The notes: a model not told the origin generated them from the letters alone. Positions 45,397 through 57,815 are shown, counted from the first letter of the stretch. The stretch: 64,000 nt of DNA from Bombiscardovia asteroides_K (GCF_048001765.1 NZ_CP181447.1:124001-188000); one strand, 5' to 3'. Numbers and translations: made by a program.

Positions 45397-45579
45397 TCAC
45401 ATATAGAGACCGTTCTTATGCCACTGATACCGATGTGGAATCCGAACCGGTACGATGACGCTGGCTACTCCTGGAACAATACCCTTGCCGGAGTTCGAAC
45501 AACACTCCCACGACCAGTTTGCTTGGTTACACTCAAACCATGAGCATGGGATGTTTGAGTCGATGTAATGCGGAATCAT
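45397..45579 (-). CDS. Small Cys/Trp-rich open frame upstream of the bacteriocin-type genes
   Basis: A 60-residue frame starting MIPHYIDSNIPCSWFECNQ continues with a cluster of cysteines and tryptophans and ends HKNGLYM. It lies 113 bases upstream of the membrane-protein gene, where lactococcin-972-type loci carry the peptide gene. It has no ribosome site, no signal peptide and no match I recognise. It is also in frame with the coiled-coil gene at 45646, separated by one TGA, so it may be the disconnected tail of that protein. Treat as hypothetical. Confidence 0.3.
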   Translation of the reverse strand: MIPHYIDSNIPCSWFECNQANWSWECCSNSGKGIVPGVASVIVPVRIPHRYQWHKNGLYM

Positions 45580-45645
45580 GTAGGGAATATCGCTGGTGAT
45601 GACACTGGTGGGGATCGTGGCGGTCAGCCAGTTGCGGGTCTGATG

Positions 45646-46146
45646 TCAGTCGAGCCGGTTGCTCATTCGTCTGATCTGCTCGCTGGCCTGTCTATCGAGT
45701 GAGACCAGTGCCTCGTCGAGGTGTCGTGTGACGTCGTGGGCGAGCGAGTCGAGCCTGCTTTTCTGCTCGCTCTGCAGCCTCAAGAGTCGCTCGTTCACGT
45801 ACCGCTGCTCGTCGTGCATCTTTCTGAGCTGTGTTTCGTTCCTGCTCGCCGTTTGCTCCACGCCTTCCTCGAACGCCTTGTAGTCAGAGAGGATGACCTT
45901 CCTTGAGGCTTCGTTCTGCCTGTCGCCTGAGTCCTCTAATCGCTGCAAGCTGATCAACAGCATCTGGTTGGCCTGTTCCGTCGTGGAGGTTATCGCTTCC
46001 AACTGCTCCTTGCGGTTCACCTGGCTGCTAGTGGCGAGATGTATTTGCGTGCCCTGGTAGTTCCCGAGCTCCTCGAGTACATGCCTCGTCTCGCGCAGTT
46101 GCGCGCTCAGGTCCTCCTCGTTGCTCTGGTTTGGGTTCTCGTCCAT
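45646..46146 (-). CDS. Coiled-coil protein, possibly mobilisation-related
   Basis: This 166-residue protein is highly charged and almost wholly helical, with heptad-like stretches (QLEAITSTTEQANQMLLISLQRLE, RYVNERLLRLQSEQKSRLDSLAHDVTRHLDEALVSLDRQ). It has no enzyme motif. GAGGAGA lies just before the ATG at 46146. Its start overlaps an older helical frame at 46028-46249. After its TGA at 45646 the same frame stays open for ~80 codons (HQTRNWLTATIPTSVITS.. to 45397), which suggests the present stop may be a nonsense mutation. Such proteins accompany relaxase genes on mobilisable plasmids, but that role is a guess. Confidence 0.55.
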   Translation of the reverse strand: MDENPNQSNEEDLSAQLRETRHVLEELGNYQGTQIHLATSSQVNRKEQLEAITSTTEQANQMLLISLQRLEDSGDRQNEASRKVILSDYKAFEEGVEQTASRNETQLRKMHDEQRYVNERLLRLQSEQKSRLDSLAHDVTRHLDEALVSLDRQASEQIRRMSNRLD

Positions 46147-46249
46147 GTCTCCTCGTTTCGTCCGGCAGCGATTGTAGTTCCCCGGCCACGCTCTTAATCT
46201 GTTCGCGCAGCTTCTCAATGAGCGTCTCCCCAATGACCGCGAAGCGAAG
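46028..46249 (-). pseudogene. Truncated helical remnant overlapping the coiled-coil gene
   Basis: In a different frame from the coiled-coil gene, 74 codons are open from just after a TGA (46250-46252) to a TAG at 46028. The first ~32 residues (FAVIGETLIEKLREQIKSV.. then AGELQSLPDETRRHG) look like the C-terminal helix of a larger protein, such as a relaxase. The remainder reads over the coiled-coil gene start. The upstream body of the gene is absent. Interpreted as the broken 3' end of a lost gene; identity unknown. Confidence 0.3.
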
Positions 46250-46369
46250 TCATCCACCGTCAAAATCAAAAATTCAAGTTTTCCTGTATAAGTATATAGG
46301 GGGGACCTCTCGTTAGCCTCACTGCGAGTATGGTTAAGAGGGTTTTGCTGCATTCAAAGTCCCTCTCTT

Positions 46370-46540
46370 GATTTGGCTTGATTGCGGCTTGTCTAGGCGT
46401 GATTGCTGTCTGCGCTGGTTGATGCACTTGGGGTGTGTTGATGATGGCGGTTTCGTGATTGCTGGTGGGTCTGATGCTTGGGTGGTTACGTTTGGTGGGC
46501 TGTGATTGCATGGATGTGGTGGGCTGTTTTTGGGTCGTTT
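46370..46540. other. GT-skewed segment
   Basis: On the plus strand this ~170-base stretch is rich in G and T and poor in C and A, with recurring GGTGGGCTG, GTGATTGC and GATTGC words. It matches no gene. Such skew with short repeats is seen near plasmid replication or transfer origins, but none is identified. Confidence 0.35.
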
Positions 46541-46557
46541 ACGATACATAAGAAATA

Positions 46558-46637
46558 AACTAGGCTACGTATCGTAATCAGTAGCGGAACGCCAGAATTA
46601 ATCCACTATTTTGCTTGTTACGACACATAGCCTAGTT
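46558..46637. repeat. 20-bp inverted repeat with 40-base centre
   Basis: AACTAGGCTACGTATCGTAA (46558-46577) is repeated in inverse at 46618-46637 with two mismatches. A partial third copy (TTTACGATACAT) lies at 46539-46550. The arrangement could be a recombination, transfer or operator site. It lies between the helical remnant and the SdpI-like gene. Confidence 0.55.
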
Positions 46638-46652
46638 CAGATATCCGAAACT

Positions 46653-47024
46653 CTATCCCCGCTTATTATAATTATTGGCATCACTGTTTGCATAAATTCC
46701 AATAACAGCAGTTGCTCCAAGCATTATTACCAGCAACACCCAAAGTATGACCAAACAAGTGGGATCAAATGCGCTGACACCCTTAGTGAAAATACAACTA
46801 AATGCTAAGTCTATCGACATCAATGCCATAATTACAGCTTGCAATAGAAACAACCAAGAATACTTGGAGTGAATATATCCCCAGGTTTCATCAGATGACA
46901 TTATGGCTTTAGTCCTTAATCCGACTTGCCCGTTTCTGCGTAAATTGCCTAGCTTCGCCTTTCGGTACAGCCACACAAAGTAAATTGTCAAAACTATCAT
47001 CAATACACAAAGTGCTGCTACCAT
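46653..47024 (-). CDS. SdpI-family membrane protein
   Basis: This 123-residue protein has about three membrane helices and the SdpI-type motif GLRTKAIMSSDETWGYIHSKY between the first and second. Bacillus SdpI gives immunity to the killing factor SdpC and signals its presence. Here the SdpI domain is a separate protein; the usual N-terminal DUF1648 part is encoded by the preceding gene 47 bases upstream. The start is a cytoplasm-side ATG at 47024. Likely role: self-protection against a peptide toxin, inferred from family. Confidence 0.75.
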   Translation of the reverse strand: MVAALCVLMIVLTIYFVWLYRKAKLGNLRRNGQVGLRTKAIMSSDETWGYIHSKYSWLFLLQAVIMALMSIDLAFSCIFTKGVSAFDPTCLVILWVLLVIMLGATAVIGIYANSDANNYNKRG

Positions 47025-47071
47025 TGAATTTCGCTTTCTTTTTTGAAAATTATTGCTAATGGATCCGATTT

Positions 47072-47725
47072 TTAATTGTTAGATATGATAAACGCTGCTG
47101 CAGCACCGATAAATAATAAAAAGATGGCAATCAAGGCAAACATAAGAGCTATGAAGCCAGTCATCGATATCAATACTGCGACAACAAGACCTGCGACTCC
47201 AACAAAAAGAAGATCAGAAACCCATATGATTTTTACTGTCCGAATTGACAGTTTCATAAAACAATTTCCATTGCCGGGTTCTTGCAGAAGGGTCCTTTTT
47301 GATGGAACTGTTGTGATAGCTGACAGTACAAGAAGCACCGAAAAAGTAACAATAAATTGATTCACTGGATTTTTAAAAGCTGGTGATTGATGCTCAATTG
47401 AACTACTAAACATCACCATTGCAGCGTACCCTAAAACGGCAGTGGCCACAGGAAGATAAACATCAATAGAGTCAATCGCTCGTCCAACACTTTGTTTAAT
47501 CACGAGTACGGATCGAGCAATGAGAACAATGAGCACCGCACACACAATGACTGCAGGGAAAATCAGAACGGTATATTTTTCCCCCCAGGAATCAGCCTTC
47601 CCAAGAGCATTCCAGTGCGTTGGCACTACATCAGGCAGTGCGTAATAGCTACTACCAAGTACGATAGCCATCACCAAAGCTAGAATGAAGGAAAACATTA
47701 CGGACGGCGACAGCAACTTTTTCAT
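47072..47725 (-). CDS. DUF1648-domain membrane protein (SdpI partner)
   Basis: This 217-residue protein has ~6 membrane helices. Residues ~28-55 hold the DUF1648 signature LPDVVPTHWNALGKADSWG. DUF1648 is normally the N-terminal half of SdpI-like immunity proteins; here it stands alone with an extra helix-rich C-terminus, and the SdpI half follows as its own gene. It starts 1 base after the stop of a 46-codon gene, so translation is coupled. It is AT-richer than flanking chromosomal genes. Confidence 0.8.
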   Translation of the reverse strand: MKKLLSPSVMFSFILALVMAIVLGSSYYALPDVVPTHWNALGKADSWGEKYTVLIFPAVIVCAVLIVLIARSVLVIKQSVGRAIDSIDVYLPVATAVLGYAAMVMFSSSIEHQSPAFKNPVNQFIVTFSVLLVLSAITTVPSKRTLLQEPGNGNCFMKLSIRTVKIIWVSDLLFVGVAGLVVAVLISMTGFIALMFALIAIFLLFIGAAAAFIISNN

Positions 47726-47726
47726 A

Positions 47727-47867
47727 TCATAACTTCCACGTTAATGACTGGGAATATGGATGTCCATAATTCAACACAGTTAAACCATCGTCACCCTTTC
47801 GGGAACGCAAAATAAAGGTACAGACTCCGTCCACTAACTCTTCGTTTTCCTTAGTTACAGTAGCCAT
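47727..47867 (-). CDS. 46-residue peptide gene coupled to the SdpI-like pair
   Basis: ATG at 47867 opens a 46-codon frame starting MATVTKENEELVDGVCTFIL and ending GHPYSQSLTWKL. AAGGGG lies 9 bases upstream as a ribosome site. The TGA at 47727 is 1 base from the DUF1648 start, a spacing that argues for a real gene. It has one cysteine and no signal peptide. It could be a toxin peptide, a leader peptide or a small regulator. I recognise no family. Confidence 0.55.
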   Translation of the reverse strand: MATVTKENEELVDGVCTFILRSRKGDDGLTVLNYGHPYSQSLTWKL

Positions 47868-47906
47868 AATCAACAACCCCTTAGTCGATATACGTTTATC
47901 AAATGC

Positions 47907-47928
47907 AATCGCAAAATGTGATGCGATT
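47907..47928. promoter_or_regulatory. Inverted repeat in the leader of the SdpI-like operon
   Basis: AATCGCA (47907-47913) and TGCGATT (47922-47928) form perfect 7-bp arms around 8 bases, about 40 bases upstream of the 46-residue gene. TTGACA-like and TACAAT-like words lie further upstream (minus strand, near 47935-47955). It could be an operator or a small hairpin. Confidence 0.4.
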
Positions 47929-48001
47929 TACAAATATTGTAGTACTTGTCAAGCAATAATCGGTAGTTTTTCCGCTGGCGAGAGGCGCCGGTGCTTTTCC
48001 C

Positions 48002-48030
48002 GGGACTGTGGCAATAAGTGTGTAAGTGGC
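48002..48030 (+). repeat. IS256-family left inverted repeat
   Basis: This is the outer end of the insertion sequence, starting GGGACTGTGGCAATAAG. It pairs with the right end at 49386-49414 and is preceded by the target duplication CTTTTCCC. Confidence 0.9.
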
Positions 48031-48074
48031 CTGGTTCGCTGACTGGTTGTCGGCGTGGAAGGTAGGCATGAAAC

Positions 48075-49376
48075 ATGTCTGTTGCAACACTGGTGCCTGT
48101 GGCATCGAAAACGAAGAAAATGACAACAACGCAGCCCTCTGCTGAGATGGTCGCTGCCGCTGAGCTAGTCCGGCAGGCGAAGGCCGCTGGACTAGATCTG
48201 GTAGGCCCTGATGGCTTGTTGAAGCAGTTCACGAAAACGGTCCTGGAAACAGCTTTGAATGAAGAAATGACAGAGCATCTGGGCCGTGAGAAGCACGAGA
48301 AGTCAGCTGAGGGACGATCGTCGAACTCACGTAATGGCACCACGTCGAAAACCGTGTTGACTGACAGCGTCGGCGAAGTGGAGATTGATGTGCCCAGGGA
48401 CCGCTCTGGCACGTTTGAGCCAGTGATCGTCAAGAAGCGCCAGCGCCGGTTGAATAATGTGGATGGAGTAGTGCTCTCCCTTTATGCTAAGGGACTCACC
48501 ACCGGTGAGATCAGTGCTCACTTTGCCGACATTTACGGAGCCTCTGTTTCTAAAGAGACCGTTAGTCGTATCACTGACAAAGTCGTAGAGGAGATGCATG
48601 AATGGTCCAGCAGGCCCCTGAACTCGGTGTATGCGGCTATCTTCATTGACGCCATCATCGTCAAAGTAAGGGATGGTCAGGTTGCTAACCGTGCCTTTTA
48701 TGCCGCTATCGGTGTGGGTTTAGATGGCACTAGGGACGTCCTAGGCATTTGGGGTTCCCCTGGAGGTGAAGGAGCAAAATACTGGCCGTCGGTACTCACC
48801 GAGATCAAGAACCGTGGCGTCACAGACACGTTCTTCCTCATCTGTGACGGACTCAAGGGACTCCCTGACGCTGTTGAAGCGGTCTGGCCTCAAACTACTG
48901 TTCAAACGTGTATTCTTCACCTGATCAGGAACACGTTCCGTTACGCGTCCAAGAAGGACTGGGACGAACTCAAACGCGATGTGAAACCGATTTACACTGC
49001 TCCCAGCCTGGAAGCAGCCGAGGCCACAAGAGATGCCATGTTTGACAAGTGGGGCGAAAAGTATCCTGCTATTCAACGACTATGGGAGAACGCGTGGGGG
49101 CAATTCATTCCGTTCCTGCACTATGATGCGGAGATCCGCACGGTCATCTGTTCCACTAACGCTATCGAAAGTTTGAATGCTAGGTTCCGAAGGTCGGTGC
49201 GAGCCCGGGGTCATTTCCCGACCGAGCAAGCAGCACTCAAATGTCTCTACCTCACGGCACGCTCACTGGATCCTACTGGGAAGGGCCAAGTACGCTGGAC
49301 CATGCGATGGAAACCAGCATTGAACGCGTTCGCCATCACTTTCGCTGACCGCTGGCCCGACGCGAAAGACTACTAA
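48075..49376 (+). CDS. IS256-family transposase
   Basis: This DDE transposase has 433 residues from ATG 48075 (or 418 from ATG 48120). The acidic triad is visible: Asp in AIFIDAIIV, Asp in FFLICDGLKGLP, and Glu in STNAIESLNARFRR. The mutator-type segment GWGSPGGEGAKYW-like (GIWGSPGGEGAKYWPSVL) is present. The N-terminal third binds the terminal repeats. No frameshift or stop is seen, so the enzyme should be active. Confidence 0.96.
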   Translation: MSVATLVPVASKTKKMTTTQPSAEMVAAAELVRQAKAAGLDLVGPDGLLKQFTKTVLETALNEEMTEHLGREKHEKSAEGRSSNSRNGTTSKTVLTDSVGEVEIDVPRDRSGTFEPVIVKKRQRRLNNVDGVVLSLYAKGLTTGEISAHFADIYGASVSKETVSRITDKVVEEMHEWSSRPLNSVYAAIFIDAIIVKVRDGQVANRAFYAAIGVGLDGTRDVLGIWGSPGGEGAKYWPSVLTEIKNRGVTDTFFLICDGLKGLPDAVEAVWPQTTVQTCILHLIRNTFRYASKKDWDELKRDVKPIYTAPSLEAAEATRDAMFDKWGEKYPAIQRLWENAWGQFIPFLHYDAEIRTVICSTNAIESLNARFRRSVRARGHFPTEQAALKCLYLTARSLDPTGKGQVRWTMRWKPALNAFAITFADRWPDAKDY

Positions 49377-49385
49377 ATGAAAATC

Positions 49386-49414
49386 GCCAGTTACACACAT
49401 AACGAGACAGTCCC
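49386..49414 (-). repeat. IS256-family right inverted repeat
   Basis: This is the inner-facing copy of the terminal repeat, followed by the duplicated target CTTTTCCC at 49415-49422. It begins 9 bases after the transposase stop codon. Confidence 0.9.
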
Positions 49415-49422
49415 CTTTTCCC

Positions 49423-49916
49423 GATGAATTTGGGCTCGTGATCATGTCTTTCAAGCGAGTTTAAGCTCGGCTATTACACGTTTAATCTACTTGGTGACTA
49501 TCAGAGATTTAGATTCTATATTGGAAGCGTCGGAGCTCTGTTGGAACAAGGCGTTTCAGGCTTATGACTCTACTAAAAGTATGCTATCGGGGATGGAAAG
49601 GTTCCGCTGGGATGTATGGCTGGAAGCCAGCGTGGTACCCGCTGATCATTGTGGCGTGGCCATGGGTGTTTTGGGGCGAAGAATCGACTCTGTCGGTGCC
49701 GATAAGGGCATGTCCAGGGCATCATACTTTGCTCGGGCGGGAAGACTTTGGCTTCCGGAGTTGATTCGCTGTCCTTCTTGTGGGGCGGGGGTTCGCTTCC
49801 TGATGCAGAGTCTCCGCGTGATAGGGGTGCGGGGTTCCAAAACGACGCTGACAGGGGACCGGTACAGGTGGAGTCTGTCTGTAGTGAGACGGAAGACGGC
49901 TAAAGGATTGCCATAG
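49423..49916. other. Region right of the insertion sequence, no convincing gene
   Basis: A plus-strand frame from TTG 49491 to 49916 encodes 141 residues with one CPSC motif, but it has no ATG, no ribosome site and no family resemblance. Other frames are short. The stretch may be remnant DNA of the accessory island. Confidence 0.4.
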
Positions 49917-49944
49917 TGGGCCCTGCAGGTTCTTGCAGGGCCCA
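49917..49944. terminator. Perfect 11-bp stem downstream of the Sir2 gene
   Basis: TGGGCCCTGCA and TGCAGGGCCCA enclose GGTTCT. No T-run follows on either strand. It lies 56 bases past the Sir2 stop codon on the minus strand and may end that transcript or mark the island boundary. Confidence 0.5.
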
Positions 49945-50000
49945 TCAGAAATCTGCAGATCGCAGATCTGTTCCACTAATTGCGCCGAGCGGTTGGGAAA

Positions 50001-50756
50001 TCATCCCTGTCCGGCGATGGTTTTGTCGACGAGTTTGGGCAGGGCTTCTTCGATAGGTTCGTGGATGAGTCGAGTTGCCAGGGAATCGTATTGGGTCGAA
50101 CCCATGTTCATGATGGTGATTGGCACGCCCGCCTGGGCTGCCACCGGAACCAGCGAAGCTGCCGGATACACTTCCAAGGTGGAGCCAATCACCCAGAACT
50201 GATCGGCCTGGCTGGCCAGCCTCATGCTCTTCTCCATGGCTCCTTCGGGCAGGGCTTGACCGAAGTAGACCACATCAGTCTTGATGATGCCATTGCAAGG
50301 CATGTTGCCCTGGTAGGGCATGGGCTTGTGGCAGTGTGGATCGGGTTCCTGATCAAGCTTGGCCATGATGTCGGCCGTCCGATATGCCTGGCCGCACTTC
50401 ATGCAATGGGAGCTGCCTATGGTCCCGTGAAGGTTGACGATGACGTCCTCGGAGTTACCGGCTTTCTCGTGGAGGGCATCGAAGTTCTGCGTTGCCAGCA
50501 GGTTCAGCATGCCTGCCTGCTCCAGCCTGGCCAGTGCCTTGTGGGCTACTCCGGGCTGGGCCTTCCAGACGGGCGACTCCTTCTGCCACCGCCATGAATA
50601 CTCCCGCTGCTTCTTGTCGCTCATGAACAGGTCCAGGTCATAAACGTTCATTTGATCAGGATGCTTGGTCCAAACCCCGTCAGGCCCGCGGAAATCCGGT
50701 ATGCCGGCGGAAGTCGAGATGCCCGCACCGGTCAGTACTGCAATTGTTGTGCTCAT
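50001..50756 (-). CDS. NAD-dependent protein deacylase, Sir2 family
   Basis: This 251-residue sirtuin removes acyl groups from protein lysines using NAD. It has GAGISTSAGIPDFRG (NAD site), TQNFD, the catalytic His110 in VNLHGTIG, and zinc cysteines at 118, 121, 142 and 154. It is similar in length to bacterial CobB. It lies alone, between the accessory island and the rRNA operon. The minus-strand ATG at 50756 has a weak ribosome site. Confidence 0.94.
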   Translation of the reverse strand: MSTTIAVLTGAGISTSAGIPDFRGPDGVWTKHPDQMNVYDLDLFMSDKKQREYSWRWQKESPVWKAQPGVAHKALARLEQAGMLNLLATQNFDALHEKAGNSEDVIVNLHGTIGSSHCMKCGQAYRTADIMAKLDQEPDPHCHKPMPYQGNMPCNGIIKTDVVYFGQALPEGAMEKSMRLASQADQFWVIGSTLEVYPAASLVPVAAQAGVPITIMNMGSTQYDSLATRLIHEPIEEALPKLVDKTIAGQG

Positions 50757-51410
50757 ACACCCGTCTTACCATCCGTTAATAGACTCTATGAGTCGAAAGC
50801 CGACATGGTGCGCGAATATGTATTTATATCAACATTGGCATTCTTGCGTTGTGGATGACTGGTGGTCGAGAACGGAAGGTGAGCTCCGCGCCGGATGTGG
50901 CTGACTATGGCCAGAGTTCAGAAGGACCGTGAAAGGGCTATGCTGACACGCCAATAAGGTAGTGGCCTGGCCGATGATCTGTGAATAAAATGTGTGCATG
51001 AAGCCGTGATGGTGCGCTGAGGCCACATCTTAGCGAGTTCTAAAGTCAGAAAGGGCAAGTAACGACACGCCGTTTGAGGGCTTGTTATTGCTTGTTTTGA
51101 GGGTCTTTACGGGAGGGCCGGGTTGCGTTTCGGCCGGCTCGTGGTAAGTTTATCTCTTGCTGCTCAACACGGCGGTTCTTCTTCCGGGAGGAAGTTGAAT
51201 GGCTTGTTGGTGTGGTGGTGGTTTGAGAACTCAAGAGCGTGTTTGTGCTACTTATAGCTTTTTGATTGCCAGTCCGATGCCCGCCCGGCTGTTGTCGGGT
51301 ACGTGGGAGCGTTGTGAGGGGTGTCGGGGTTTTTCGTGGGTTGGTTTCCTCCTTATGGAAGCCGGCCCGTCAATTATTGATGTGGGCTGTTTCGGCCTTC
51401 TTCATGGTTT
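50757..51410 (+). promoter_or_regulatory. rRNA operon upstream region: promoter and antitermination leader
   Basis: No gene is convincing in these 650 bases. A likely promoter is TTGCGT at 51123-51128 with TAAGTT at 51145-51150 (16-base spacer). Downstream, GTTTGAGAACTCAAGAGCGT (51221-51240) with GTTTG following resembles the actinobacterial rrn boxB/boxA antitermination leader. Its core GTTTGAGAACT recurs in the 16S-23S spacer at 53163. Confidence 0.6.
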
Positions 51411-56414
<5,004 letters not shown>

Positions 56415-56581
56415 CCACCCCTTGAGGGGTGGCGGCATCAACCATACTGCGGATACGACCTGCGGCAATATGCACGACGGCCACAGGCGATCGAACACGG
56501 AACACGCGTCCACCATCCGGTCCCCGAACCACCAGAAGACCCCATGCCCTTCGCATGAAGGGGATGGATGAAATTGAAGAT

Positions 56582-56698
56582 TCGCGGCGGTCATGGCCTG
56601 GGGGAGACGCCCGGTCCCATTCCGAACCCGGAAGCTAAGACCCAGCACGGCAATGGTACTGCACCCGGAAGAGTGTGGGAGAGTAGCACACCGCCGCC
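56582..56698 (+). rRNA. rrf: 5S ribosomal RNA
   Basis: The terminal helix GCGGCGGT (56584)/ACCGCCGC (56690) encloses the conserved core CCCGGTCCCATTCCGAACCC and GGAAGCTAAGACC. About 117 bases. It follows 23S by ~167 bases. Confidence 0.95.
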
Positions 56699-56714
56699 AC
56701 AACACGAGAATATA

Positions 56715-56758
56715 GGAGGTATCCTCAGGAGAATATTCCTGAGGGTGCCTCCCTTTTT
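56715..56758 (+). terminator. Rho-independent terminator of the rRNA operon
   Basis: A 16-bp stem (GGAGGTATCCTCAGGA with TCCTGAGGGTGCCTCC, two G-U pairs) closes a 6-base loop and is followed by CTTTTTC. Confidence 0.92.
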
Positions 56759-57003
56759 CATATTCGAGTCGAATCAATGTTTAGCAGTCTCTGCTGTCCT
56801 GCACAAAGTAGAGCGCCAAATAATCGAACATGGCCAAGCTAAACACGAAAGGCCACCTTCACATGAGCAGTCTTCGATTTGCTATTTGAACGTACCGATC
56901 CGGAAACTGTGGCTTGATTTTCCGCCTGTTGTTTATTGCATGGGACACCTAGAATGAAAAGCAGCCAAATCAGGTGTGCAAACACCGTATGCAAAGAAAG
57001 CGG

Positions 57004-57669
57004 ATGAGCATGGGTAAAAGAATCATTCTTGTAGGAGCCACGGGCAGAGTGGGTGCATTGACCTGCGAGGACTTGGTCAAAGCCGGCCACGAAGTGATCG
57101 CCTGCGCAAGAGGGGCTTCGAAGATTCCCGCTAGCCAGCAGGTGGAGCCCATGACCCTGGATCTGCATGACCCGCTCTCCCAAGTAACCGAAGCATTCCG
57201 CAGGTCGCGCGCGGACGCGGTTGTCTTCACCGCAGGCTCACGCGGCAAGGACATCAACCAGATCGACGCATTGGGAGCCATGAAGACCATAGAGGCCGCC
57301 AAAACGGTCGGTATCACCAGGTACGTCATGCTGGGAGCCATGTATGCGGCGGATTGGTTGCGCTGGGAGCAACCACAGGTCAAACCTGCCATCGATGCCC
57401 TTGCCGACTATTACATGACCAAGAACATGGCCGACCAGTACCTGATCGGCTCCGGACTGGACTACACCATCATCGAGCCAGGCAGTCTGACCGAGCAGAA
57501 GGGCACAGGAGCCATCCAGGTGGAGCCCAACGGACCCGGACCCATACCTATCCCTGACGTGGCGCAATGCCTGGCCGACTGCGTCGACCTGCCGCAGACC
57601 AAAGGCAGGATTTACAACATCGTTGGGGGCGGCACACCCATCAGACAGGCCCTCACGGCAAAGCAGTAA
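57004..57669 (+). CDS. NAD(P)-binding protein, atypical SDR (NmrA/YwnB type)
   Basis: This 221-residue cytoplasmic protein starts with the dinucleotide motif ILVGATGRVGALTCEDL and follows the atypical SDR pattern (VVFTAGSRGKDINQIDALGAMKTIEAAK, then YVMLGAMYAA in place of the usual Tyr-x3-Lys). The C-terminus has IIEPGSLTEQKGTGAIQV. Such proteins reduce small substrates or sense redox state; no specific reaction can be named. ATG 57004 is preceded by AAGAAAGCGG; ATG 57010 is an alternative. Confidence 0.85.
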   Translation: MSMGKRIILVGATGRVGALTCEDLVKAGHEVIACARGASKIPASQQVEPMTLDLHDPLSQVTEAFRRSRADAVVFTAGSRGKDINQIDALGAMKTIEAAKTVGITRYVMLGAMYAADWLRWEQPQVKPAIDALADYYMTKNMADQYLIGSGLDYTIIEPGSLTEQKGTGAIQVEPNGPGPIPIPDVAQCLADCVDLPQTKGRIYNIVGGGTPIRQALTAKQ

Positions 57670-57719
57670 GCAGTAATAGGACCGACCAATCTTTCAAAAA
57701 ACGCATTCGACAGGAGACC

Positions 57720-57815
57720 ATGGCGTGTCTACACAGCAGCGGTAATGATAGCTTGGTTGCATTGCTCGTTGCGGTTGATTGCGCGCTGGCGCTCCTAGGC
57801 CCCGTGATTTTATGA
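57720..57815 (+). CDS. 31-residue hydrophobic open frame with ribosome site
   Basis: ATG at 57720 follows AGGAGACC and opens a 31-codon frame, MACLHSSGNDSLVALLVAVD.., ending in a hydrophobic stretch and TGA at 57815. It lies between an SDR gene and a phosphatase gene. It could be a small membrane peptide, a leader peptide or the start of a lost transporter gene. The only support is the ribosome site and hydrophobic composition. Confidence 0.3.
   Translation: MACLHSSGNDSLVALLVAVDCALALLGPVIL

Larger units (their letters stand above)
48002..49414 (+). mobile_element. Complete IS256-family insertion sequence
   Basis: The element is 1413 bp. Its 29-bp terminal inverted repeats are 48002-48030 and 49386-49414; both start GGGACTGT and end TGTGTAA-TGGC when read inward, matching at about 21 of 29 positions. 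CTTTTCCC occurs directly at both outer edges (47994-48001 and 49415-49422), an 8-bp target duplication typical of IS256. Transposase, ends and duplication are all intact, so the insertion looks recent. It lies ~130 bases upstream of the SdpI-like operon. Confidence 0.93.

Noticed and set aside
46266..46549. Minus-strand frames rich in Pro, Ser and Gln over the GT-skewed stretch
   Set aside because: Two frames are open only because the strand lacks T-rich stops; composition explains them and no ribosome site is present.
47870..48433. 187-residue minus-strand frame across the insertion-sequence edge
   Set aside because: Mostly antisense to the transposase gene and crosses the insertion boundary.
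49491..49916. 141-residue plus-strand frame with a CPSC motif
   Set aside because: It starts with TTG, has no ribosome site and resembles no family; the region beside the insertion sequence is more likely non-coding.
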